From NCBI RefSeq assembly GCF_000340215.1, contig NW_006921536.1, positions 1,823,582 through 1,887,581 of the forward strand: a stretch of DNA of 64,000 nt, written 5' to 3'. This DNA comes from Pseudocercospora fijiensis CIRAD86 (lineage: Eukaryota > Ascomycota > Dothideomycetes > Mycosphaerellales > Mycosphaerellaceae). Within the stretch, counting starts at the first letter, position 1, and every line of letters begins with the position of its first letter. The notes below the pieces were generated by a model. That model was not told the origin of the DNA and made no database searches. It saw nothing but the letters and a program-made list of their open reading frames with translations. Below, piece after piece: positions 53,990-64,000 of the stretch. A program made the translations under genes and the position numbers.

Positions 53990-56900
53990 ATATAGCACAA
54001 ATCTACTAATCTACGAAGCTAATGCCTTAAACCTAGGGCTAGCTAGCCGTCTCTAGGACCGAACTATTCCTAGTCTATAGATATATACTGCGCTTTCGAA
54101 GTCTAGGGTTTCGAAATATATAGCGCAGTCGATACGTTCTTACGTATAATTAAATAGATGTACGTTAGTATTACTACTCGCACTATAGTCTCGGTTATAG
54201 CCTAATATGTCTCGATTATTAAAACACTCGGATATGCCCCGCTAATCCTACAATCCGACCGTAGACTAGAGACTACTATAGCTACTAACGCCTATATTAC
54301 GATCCGCCGCACTCTAAATAGCGAGTATAATAAAGAGGCCGCAGAGGACATCGAGCTAATAGTACTAACTTTTAGCGAGATAGTGCGCTATAGCACAAGC
54401 CGCATAAATTAGAGGATTAAGCACATCTAGGGCTAGTCGGCTAAGGCTCTCTCCGGTCTCCGCAAACTCTTCCTAGCGCTTAATCTATAAGGGGCATTCT
54501 TACCTAACGATAAGTACGACCGGATCGCTATACTCTTCGTATATATACCGATTATAAGGAGCGTAATAGACGAATTCTATTATTTGTAGAACTATTACAA
54601 GATTAGAGCTTAAGGCGATAACGTACTCTCTAGTATTCCGGTTATGCTCGATAGGCATCTATATAGGTTCGGCGTAGAGTAGTTCGGCGTTTAAGTACTA
54701 CCCGAGCTTCTCGTTAATATAAAAGCAGATCTCGAAGGCTTTAACCTCGATAAGTACCTACCCGAAGCTACAATATATACTTGTACAACTATCCTCGTAG
54801 AGTAAGGTTTTATAATACTATTATAGGGCGGTAAGGTAGATATCGAATACTAGCAGCTTTATATATAGGCTTATATACGTTTGCGCGTAGCACTGCTTTC
54901 CTTATTTGTAAGCGGCTAAGATCTACCCGAGTCGGAGCTACTAAGGCACGCTAGGTACTAGCGTCTAAACCGCGATAACGATATAGTCTTTACTGCGGCT
55001 AATTAGACGAGGTATACTAGGCGCGTTCGTCCCGAAGACTAGCACTTAGCGGACCTCTTAGACGGTCTATACCCGTACGACAATAACTCTAGTAGTAATA
55101 TAGGTTATATAAGTGCCGACGATAAGGGGTAGGGAGATAATAGCGACGGTAAAGACAGGCCGCACTTTAGCTATACTTTTGATTTATAGACGAGCCTAAT
55201 TATTCTAACCTAAGAATTAGTAGCTAGCTCTTATTCTAGTCGAGTTTACGAGCTTAACTTAGTAGCTAACATCGTCTATTACTAGTAGCACCGCTAGCAT
55301 ATCGAACACAATTTCCCCTCGAACCTTCTTTAACGCTCTATCCTATTAGCTACTAGGCCTCGAGCAAGATTACCGCGCCCTTTAAGACTTACTGTCGTGC
55401 TTGTGTGCATCCTAGTTAACGAAGACGCAGCACCGCTAGCAGTAAGGACCTCTTAATCGCGTAAGCGAGCTACGATATACCCCCTTTCTCTTCCTATACG
55501 TAGATAGTTAGATAAACCTAATAGATCTCCGTTTCTCTCTTATCCTATTATTTAGTATATATCGGCTAAGGCTATAGAGCAGTTAACTACGATGCCTCTA
55601 CGAAGGCCGTAACAATCGCTAAACCGTCTCGATAAACTAGAGTACTAGCGCGAGAATAGAGTATATACCGTAGGGGGGTTTATATACGAGGAAGAGTAGG
55701 CCGATTTCTTTAAGCCTAGATGCCCCTATTGCAACTTCTAGAACCCGCAGACCTTCTAGGATAATCTTAGAGCTATTTAGCGGCAGTCGATATTACGGCA
55801 AACCGGTCTATCCGTAGTAGGTACTCCGATACTAAACCGGCAATCTTCTATGTCTAGTAGCAATACCTACGTCGTCCGATCGTTATCTCTAGCCCCTCTA
55901 TCGCAGTAGCAGCAGAGTCGGGCACCGTTAGTTATCTTTATATTAGCAGCTTTATCGTCGTCTCGACTGTCTCGACTATAGCTAGTCGAGCGTTTTAGCT
56001 ATTCTATAGCTAACGAGGCAGGAGCCTAACTCTAGAAAAGGTATATTAGCCGTAAGAATGCCGCGACTATTACGAACTACGATTAGTCGGGTAGTATTAG
56101 TAGAGTAAGTACCCTCGGACGGAATAATATTATAATACTACTAGCACTATAAGTATATACTCCTAATACCGGGCTATAGCGAACTCCTACCTTTCGAGCG
56201 TATTAGGCTAGGTAGGCGTCTACTACAAGTAGGGAAGCAAGTTAGCTAGCGGCGCGTAAGACATACCGTACTATCTTTAAAGTTACTTATAGCTCCGTAG
56301 TAGTAGACGAATAGGGCGTGCTAGATTACGCAGACAGCTAACCTATATAGCTATACGATAAGCAATTCGGGCTAGTTCTCGATAATATATATAGATTCTC
56401 TAACGGTAATCTTATGCGTTATATCCTTAATAAGCACGAATACAATCTAGAAACCGAAGTTAACGACTACTATCGGCACTTCTTTATTAGTTCTATCGGC
56501 AAAACTAATAATATACCGCGCGAGCTCGTAATCGATAGTATACTTCCCCTCGACGAATAGATCGCTACCTTCGGGAATAAAGAGTATAATCGTTTGCTCT
56601 ACATTTATATACTTAGCTTAGATAAGAGGTCTAGGCGATTATACGAGGCCGCTAAGGCAAAGAAGAAGGAGCTCCGTCTTAAACGTGCTCTAGAGCAACA
56701 AATATCGAGGCGGTAAGAAACGCTAGACCTTAATAACTTCGGCTAGGCCTAAGACGATACCGCCGCCGATGCTATCGAGACTATTAAGGACCTACCGGAC
56801 TCTACTACGCCGATTAAGGAGGAGTCTCTCGAGCTATACAAATCTAGAGTAGTAGCGATGCCTTATAAAGAACGGCCGAAGGAAGTTAGCTTATAGTAAG

Positions 56901-57484
56901 AAGGATATATCGAGAAGGCAGATCTAAAGGACGCTATCGTAGTAGAAGACAGCCCTATCCCGCCGTCTTAAGGCGAATCCTAGGCTAATTAGTAGAAATC
57001 AAGCTTAGATAGAGCTAGTAGTAGTACTACGGATTCGCGTATAGAAGGTAGTAGTAGGACCGACGTACGCGAGACATCGCCTTCGTCGCTAATAAGAAAG
57101 CCTCCCTCCTACCCGCCGAGTACCCCGAAAGGCTAGATAAATCCTCCTCTAGCTCCGCATTCTACGCTAGCTAAGCTTAATAACTAGGCCGCTCTTAACA
57201 GGCAGTTAAATCAGCCTTAGCACAAAAGGCTTTCGTAAGAGAACCGAGAGCAAACGGAATCTAAAAAGTAGAAGGTTAACTTACCTAAGGACTCTAGGAA
57301 ACAGCCTAGCGCAAAGAAGGCGCTACGACGTAGAGTAAAAGCAAAGATTCCTACTACGGATAGGAGTACTCGGCGACGTAGGCAGAAAGAGACGGGAAAG
57401 TATACTATAATAGAGGGTGCTAATAACGGGATCGAGATCGGTATCGATAAACGAGAGATATAGGCGTTTAGACTTGTCGCCTAA
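53990..57484 (+). pseudogene. DDE integrase-core protein relic, RIP-inactivated
   Basis: One plus-strand frame runs for about 3.4 kb with no frameshift that I can see; its many stops are all TAG or TAA. Near the start is GPNYS-x-SIDIY, resembling the GPN-x-x-WHxDG entry of the integrase-core family, with Asp codon 54080-54082. Then come IYSAVDTF and LQSDRRLETT with Asp codon 54257-54259, and STSRIN-x-RIKHIWG, where the family has N-Q-R-I-E-x-W-W. The codon expected to be catalytic Glu is AAG (54419-54421), a TpG-to-TpA change. All three are in the same frame. Downstream are a hydrophobic helix-rich part, a Cys pair motif RCPYCNF near 55710, and a basic C-terminal region full of KKK/RRR ending near 57484. 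Element type and ends are unknown; there may be more coding sequence upstream. Confidence 0.55.
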
Positions 57485-60400
57485 CATTCTCTACGATCGT
57501 ATACTAGACACATCCTTCCCTTACAGTATTTAGTATAAGAGACGTAAATGTTAGCTATAATATTATAGATTTTAGCACTTTAGACAGCTAGCAAATAGAC
57601 TATATATATACGCAAACCTCTCGGCACTTATTTGTACGCGATAGAGTATAGAAGCAAGCCTTATATTAGAAATACAGACCCTCGACTGTAGTTAAATCGT
57701 AGCAAGACACCGAGATTACCGATATAAGATCGACCGCGAGTTCCGAGAGATAGCAACATCCGCGCCTTAATTCGAGATAAACGATTACGTCCTAAGTACT
57801 CGTCTAATAAAGCGGAAATAATGCAGCAAGACCGGCGAATATAAGAAGAAGTCCTCGCCAAATCTGTATACCTCTTATATAAACTAATAGAGGCTCCGTC
57901 GCGCCTATACGCTTAATCTAACACACGCTAAAAGCTAACTAATAACGCAGAGGCTAAGGGTAAGGACAAGAGCAATGCTACCGGCGACAAAATACCTAAT
58001 ATTTCCTAGGAAAAGTGTCGCTAAGGGGATGCTATAACTAGCATTCTATAACCTAAGGAGCGTAACGAGCCTATAAAAGCCGTATTCGCGATAGACACTA
58101 CCTTAGTACCTCGAGACTTAGCCTAAACAGTCTATTATCAACCTATAGCAACGCATCGAATACGTATATATATAAGGCCTACTAAGCGATTTCTTCGCTA
58201 AACTACTAAGGCGCTTTAAATAATCTACGGCGAGTAAATTGTCGCCCGATCCGTTTAGCGTCTCTAAACTACAACTTTCGGCAACTTTTAGTAACTTTCG
58301 GATCCTTGCTCTATCGATAGAATTAGGTGTTTCCCTAATCCGCACTCTCCTTAAAGTTCTCTAACCGAAACCTTTAGCAACTTCTAGCAACTTTTAGCAA
58401 CTTTTTGAACGTTAGACTCCTAATAGAGTAGGCTGCTATTAATAACTTAGCTAAGGCTTAATAAGAGCAGGAGAAGAAGGATGTTACTATTAAAAAGCAA
58501 AAGAAGCGCATTCGAATAATAATCTTAAAACGCAATAGAAGGATACTACTATTAAAAGCAGAGAAGCGTATCCGAATGCTAATCTTAAGTAGCGAAAGCA
58601 ATACATTCTAGGTCTATATACGTACGAGAATTGCTAACCGCACGGCGTACGCGATAATCTATACTCGAATATATTCGTCCCTCGCAGTAATTTACGTAAA
58701 GGAAGTATATATTCGAGCGCCGCAAATTAGTAGATATCTAGTGCCCGCTTACGGCACTTATATTAAGTACGCTATGCTCGAAGGCCGACTACATTCTTTA
58801 GAAATATCAATCTCTAAGACCGATAGCATTGCTTAGACAGCACGGATTGGAAACGCTATTCTCCGTAGCCGATAGCATCGTTTCGATAGTACTACTTAAT
58901 ATCTGGATTTGCAAGGCCGACAGCGCCGTTTTCTAGGTGTTACTCTATAAGCAATTATTATACGATAGGCAGAAGACCGACGAGATTAATACGTAGTAGT
59001 AGACGCTAGTAGCTAGTAAGGCTTCTTAAGCCGCCTCGGATATAGCTTTCGCGGTAAGGCTGCTACTATACGCTAGTACCGCTATCGAGAAGCTCCGGGG
59101 CTACAGTTCTCGTACGGCGGACGTACTCTCGGTCTCGATCTCGCTAAGTGTCTAAATAACGGCAATGCTATAGACGCTAAGCTATCTAGCAGTATATAGG
59201 AGCAGATAATATAAGTAGTCGTTAACAACTAGTATACCAACTAATACAGAATACGATACTACTTAACGCTTAATGCGCTTAGGCTTAAATGCTATATCGC
59301 AAAGACACCTAACGGTACTTAAAGGAGTATTAAAGTACTAGAAACTTGAGAGGTAAAGCAGATATTAATGCGAGAGCTAGCAAGTATTATTTCATTCTAT
59401 AAAGCTGTATAAAGCAGCAGAAGCCGGTAGCTAAGACTAAGTCTAAGACTAAATAGAAACTAAGCTAGCAGTAGTAGTATTATGCGTCTTACTGCTATAT
59501 TTTAGGACTTACTACGCTAAACAAATATCTAATCTTCGCAAGTCTAACTAACCTTCTAGCACTAACCGCATTTGTTATTATTAAGACTAGCAGTATCGAG
59601 GCTAGCCTATGCTAACGGCGAGCTGGCTACGAATAGATACGAGCAGTATCGTACTCGAGACCTAAACGATTGTCGTTTCTATAAGGCTAGCCGCGGCGAT
59701 GCTACTCGCTATAATTACTATATTCGGGGCAGTCGACAATATAGTAGTAGTAAACACAAACTAAGGAATTCGGATAAAACATAGTCGCATCTAAAGTTTC
59801 TAGGCTCCCGGCGTAATAACGATAGTAGTAGCGGCAACGGAGGCAGTAGTAGAGGAGGTAACGCTATAGTAGGCCTAGAAAGGTTTATAGCTTAGCCTCT
59901 TGCGTCTATATAGTAGTCCGGCGGGTTACTAGTTTAGGAAAGGGATATGTAAATAGTAGTGTTCGAGCACGATAAATACAATAGTTTAGGCTTCTAATAG
60001 GTATATAGAATGCGAGAAATGGACGATTGCGACGCCGATCGCGTCTAGATATTAATAAGTATATATCCTTCTTTGCCGACCCTTTTTAAACACAGCTTTA
60101 CTTAATGTAACCTCTAAATAGCGGGAGTGTACGAGGTCCGTCGGTATCAAATTGATCGCTATTAGGCGCCGCTAGTCGGAATGGCGCTTAATAGCCTTAA
60201 TATAGGAGGGCAGGTTTAGGAATAGTATAGCGATTTTGTAGGCAGAGAGCAGTATTAGCTGTCTTATAGGAGATTAGAGTAGCCCTACGAGCGAAGAACG
60301 GTATATCTAATAAAATTTAAGAAGATTAAAGGGGTTCTATAGGTAGAGAATACTAGATCTAACTAGAATTGATTAATAAATTACATCGATAGGGACACTT

Positions 60401-61924
60401 TTAGCTATAGCTATTACTAAAGAGTTGCCGGTCATTCCGAAGAGCTAACAGTTCGTCCTTGCTTATAGTAGTATATATCTACTATCGCTAGCTCGGACTA
60501 TATAGTATGTAATACTAAGACCGCTACTCGAAATCGCTATTACTTCGCTTTACCGACCGAGAAGAGCAGCCTTAGGAATACTATATTAGCCCCTTATATA
60601 GATTTATACGAGGGGCTAATGTGTTTTAGTTAGTAAAAGCTTACTTCTGTCGAACTATAGAGCTACGACGATACTTCCTATTATATAAGCTTAACCTTAC
60701 CTCTAACAATAGCACAATAGAAGTTCATACTGCTAGTACGATATAAGTCGACTCTTACGCTTCTACATTCCTTTCTCCTTAGACATTGCGTATACCCTTT
60801 TACTATCGTATACAACATTACCTTAAATATAAGAACTACGTTAACGGCAAGATACGCTCTAGTATATTCGATAAGAGGACGTTAAGCGATTAGTGCTAAT
60901 ATATATTAGCCGTCTCTATACTACGCGCTACGCGCATCGCTAACTTCCCGCAGAATAAGAGTAGCATTATTAATGCTACTAGCACTACGCCTCTACACTC
61001 GCTACGCAATAGTAAAGTGTATATAGACAGCTATGCTCTATTAGGACATTGCTAACTAGATCTATAGCCGCACTAATGCTCCTCCGCCTCCGCCTCCTAT
61101 AATTATTATTAATAATAATAACAATATTAACATTAATAGACGCCGCTCGCTATACGAGCTCTTAGTCGAGTGTCTAGGCTAGGTTTCGGTCGGCTTGCTA
61201 GTCTAGTCTCTAGTTCGGTTTAGCTCGGTGTCTACTAGCTTTAGATAGCCTTATTTCTAGATGCTATATTAGATATAGTTTACGTAGATCTAAAGGATCG
61301 CTACGCTATACTTACTATAGACTAAGATACTGCTATCGAACATCCTGCCTTATTAACTTTGCGAAGATCTTATTAATATGCTAGTCTCTAATAGCAAGTT
61401 CTCTAGGAAATCGAAAGCAACCTTCTACCGCTTAGTCGCTTAATATCCGCATTAAATGCGGTTAGTAAGCGACAATCTAGTCAAAGTTAGTATATACTAT
61501 CGTAGCAAGCTCTAGACTATAAGCCTAACAGTGCCGTGCCTACGCCTGTGCCTGCACTAATATAAGGGCTAAAGGACTAAGAGCTTACACTGTACTACTA
61601 TATCTACTGCTATCCGCCGGCGGTAATTTAGTCGACTAAGAACCTCCGGTCCTTAAGACAGAGACCTCGATACTAGACTTCTTAGAATAGATTAGATAGC
61701 TTAATAGCGGCATTTTGGACGTAGACTAAGCTACGAGCTTATACTTATAGCCGCTATAGAAGTGGTCTCCTGCTTTATATAGCTTGTTATAACTCTTTAT
61801 AAGTAGAAGTATAAGTAGGATATTATTAGAAAGCAGAACACAGGCTTCGTAAAGTCAAACGCGTTTATAACCGGGCGCGATTAGTATACTTTATACATTT
61901 AAAGCGTATAGTACTAGAACTAGC

Positions 61925-62320
61925 GCGCTCTTAGCCGTACTAATACTTCTCTATTAACTCTAACCGCTCGGACGGCTATAGATCTTCTAACTCGCGCGGG
62001 CGAAGGTTAAGGAATCCCTCGAGCTCGTCGCTACCCTCTACTATTCGAAGCTTGCGATATGCCTCGAGATACAGCTTCTAAAAACAGTCGCCCGATACGT
62101 CTTTAGTACTATCGAATTCCCGCCGGAGGCCTATTGTTTCTAGTATATTCTAATAAAACTCGAGTGTTCGTAGTAGAAGATAGGCTTCGAGCTCTTATAA
62201 ATAGTTAGCACTAAAGGCGCTACGAAGAACGAGCAACAGGTACGTACTAATAAACGAATCGCTCTAAGGGAGCCGTTACTAGGCATAGTAACTAGTGTTC
62301 TAGTATTCTACGTACTCTCC
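61925..62320 (-). pseudogene. Unidentified RIP-degraded coding relic
   Basis: The minus strand holds a frame of about 130 codons interrupted only by TAG (and TAG-TAG) at would-be Gln or Trp positions. The remaining residues are protein-like (helical, Leu/Glu/Arg-rich, for example DELEGFLNLRPRELEDL). No family recognised. It may belong with the minus-strand relic at about 63.07-63.34 kb. Confidence 0.35.
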
Positions 62321-63069
62321 GACCGTGTATCGAATATATATCGAATAATAGACCTATAGATAGCAAGCAATGCGATGTAATACGATACGATCGGCGGCAG
62401 AGCTAGGTCCTTTATAATATTTTATAATATCGCTCTAATAGTATTGCAATGTCTTGTCTCCTCGCGTTCGGTATATAACGTCGGTAGGCCGGAAGATAGT
62501 CGGCCTCGGATGTTCTAACGATTAGATAAAAGTTGCTAAAAGTTACTAAAAGTTCTAATCGGACATAAACTTCCGTTAGCGTATACGTATAAGGCTATTT
62601 CCTAGATCCGCACGATTCGAAACGACTAAGTTAATTCTACTGTTTCTACGCCTCTAGCTATTATCCGCGCGCCTTAATTTCACTGTATTTGCGATAAGGA
62701 TAGCTCTCGAAATAATTAGAAATCTAGATCCCGAAGATCTCGGAAATCGAAAAAAAAAACAGGTAGATTAAGGCGCGCGGATAATACCTATATTATAAAC
62801 TCGATAGGTTAAGGCGCGTAGATCTTACATCTAATAACGATATTTAGCATAGGCGTAGACTTAGTAAGAGAGCATTAGCGACGACATTCCGATCTATTAC
62901 CCGGCGACAATATTATATTACAAGGCGAAGTATACCGAGCGACACTATTAGAGAACATTATAAATAGGAGAATAGAGTCTATACAATAAGAGATAGAAGA
63001 TAAAAGCATGTTATTAGCAGGCAGAGACAGTAGTATCATTTCAAGGATCTATATACTTATAGTTAGCGA

Positions 63070-63340
63070 CTCTACGATATCGATAGCGCCCGCACTTCTT
63101 GTTCGCCGCACTACTATTATATGCTGTCTTGCCCTCCTTAGTATAGACACGACAAGTATACCCTAAGCGGATATAGCGCTTACAGGTAGGAATACGCAGC
63201 TCTCTATTATCTGTCTCTTTAATCCGGCCGATATACGTTAATCTAATCTGCGTCTCGTTTGAGCTCTGCGCCTATAGCTTTATAGATTTAGAGTAGTAGG
63301 CATTATTAGCCTCTAGGTAGCGTAGCGCAATACGTAGGCT
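63070..63340 (-). pseudogene. Unidentified Cys-containing coding relic
   Basis: A minus-strand frame of about 90 codons with a single TAG reads like protein and contains IPTCKRYIRLGYTCRVYTKEG, which looks like the remains of a Cys-x2-Cys-type zinc motif with Cys-to-Tyr changes (TGT/TGC to TAT/TAC, TpG-to-TpA). No family assigned. Confidence 0.35.
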
Positions 63341-63398
63341 ACTTAGACCTTTCTTCTTCTCCTTCTTCTTCTTCGGAGCCTAAGCTAGTAGAGCCTAA

Positions 63399-63472
63399 GC
63401 TAGAGCTAGAGCTAGAGCTAGAGCTAGAGCTAGAGCTAGAGCTAGAGCTAGAGCTAGAGCTAGAGCTAGAGC
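63399..63472. repeat. (GCTAGA)n hexanucleotide repeat
   Basis: About twelve tandem GCTAGA units, followed by (GCGGAG)n at about 63530-63552. A shorter GCTAGA run recurs at 63636-63665. GCTAGA may be a RIP product of a CA-containing hexamer. Confidence 0.9.
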
Positions 63473-64000
63473 AGGTATTAGCGGTAGTAGTGCCTTAGTT
63501 ATAGTTGCTAAAGTCGAAGCTAGAGGTAGAGGCGGAGGCGGAGGCGGAGGCAGAGAGATAAGAGGCAGACCTTACTAAGAGCGATCTTGCTAGCGACGTG
63601 CCTACGTACTTAGACTAGAGCGGCGAGATAGTACTGCTAGAGCTAGAGCTAGAGCTAGAGCTAGCGGCGCTACATTAACGACGCTAAGATATATTAGCTA
63701 CTACTAAAAGGAGCGAAGCTCAAATTAAAAGTATATAAGCCTAGTACGTTAACATCCTAAACCGAGAGGTCCTACTACTACTACTGCTATTATAGTAGTA
63801 GCGCCTGCGCCCTAGAAGATAGGAAGCCGATCGTAAAGTCCGCAATGTTATCGAATTCTTAGTTAGATATAGTAGCGACAGCGACGGCGAGGTATTAAAG
63901 GCAGGGATAGTGTCTATGTCGCTAAAGAATGATACGGTGCGCGGGTTCCAGTTACGTAATTAAATTATTAGACTGTCTGTAAAGGAAGAAGGAAGCGTAA

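Larger units (their letters stand above)
49861..64000. repeat. RIP-degraded repeat block, right flank
   Basis: Same character as the left block. In bases 54001-54180 I count by hand about 31 TA against 4 CA plus TG, while about 11 CG remain; a gene line such as 7021-7080 shows 9 CA/TG and no TA. No intact gene is present. Recognisable contents are a palindrome at its left edge, a degenerate repeat array at 50.6-51.1 kb, a DDE integrase-core relic at 54.0-57.5 kb, coding-like relics at about 61.9-63.3 kb and simple repeats near 63.4 kb. The rest (about 51.1-53.9, 57.5-61.9 and 63.7-64 kb) is degraded repeat that I cannot classify. The block runs off the right end. Confidence 0.9.

Overview
The window is nuclear DNA of a filamentous ascomycete. 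The genes have short introns (about 50 to 106 nt) with GTRNGT donors and CTRAC branch sites, and the gene set is fungal: H3K56 acetylase Rtt109, lanosterol synthase, Syg1 and a Crb2/Rad9 checkpoint protein. Protein style and the very strong RIP in the flanks suggest a Dothideomycete, perhaps a Mycosphaerellales-type species; this placement is an inference and I could not test it.

There are three compartments. Bases 1 to about 4385 and about 49860 to 64000 are repeat DNA wrecked by repeat-induced point mutation (RIP). CpA and TpG are almost gone and TpA is in large excess, while CpG survives. Long frames remain in which the only stops are TAG or TAA. Two of these relics can still be classed: a Mutator-like (MULE) transposase on the minus strand at about 2.3-3.4 kb, and a DDE integrase-core protein on the plus strand at about 54.0-57.5 kb. 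In both, catalytic or metal-binding residues appear to have been changed by RIP. Between the blocks lies an ordinary gene-rich island of about 45 kb.

Island, left to right: ABCC vacuolar transporter (+); nucleotidyltransferase-like protein of unknown role (-); SYG1-type SPX-EXS phosphate transporter/sensor (+); a secreted or membrane-anchored protein of unknown role (-); RTT109 (-) head to head with the mitochondrial ribosomal protein mL57 gene (+); CRB2/RAD9-like checkpoint mediator (-); NRP1-like RNA-binding protein with a degenerate exonuclease domain (-); ERG7 (-) head to head with a small ankyrin protein gene (+); a 1700-residue secreted PAN/Apple repeat protein (-); peptidyl-tRNA hydrolase (-); S-adenosylmethionine decarboxylase SPE2 (-) behind a long leader with a single ATG; and an epoxide-hydrolase pseudogene (-) next to the right RIP block.

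Most of the island is unrelated housekeeping. There is no biosynthetic cluster. RTT109 and CRB2/RAD9 both act in the DNA-damage and replication response, but neighbourhood alone does not show co-regulation. The observations most worth following are the ATG-depleted SPE2 leader with one 15-codon upstream ORF, the RIP-type nonsense mutation in the single-copy-looking epoxide hydrolase, the perfect palindrome at the island/RIP boundary, and the two classifiable transposon relics. Exon coordinates below were built by hand from splice signals and reading phase; they are predictions, not transcript-supported.
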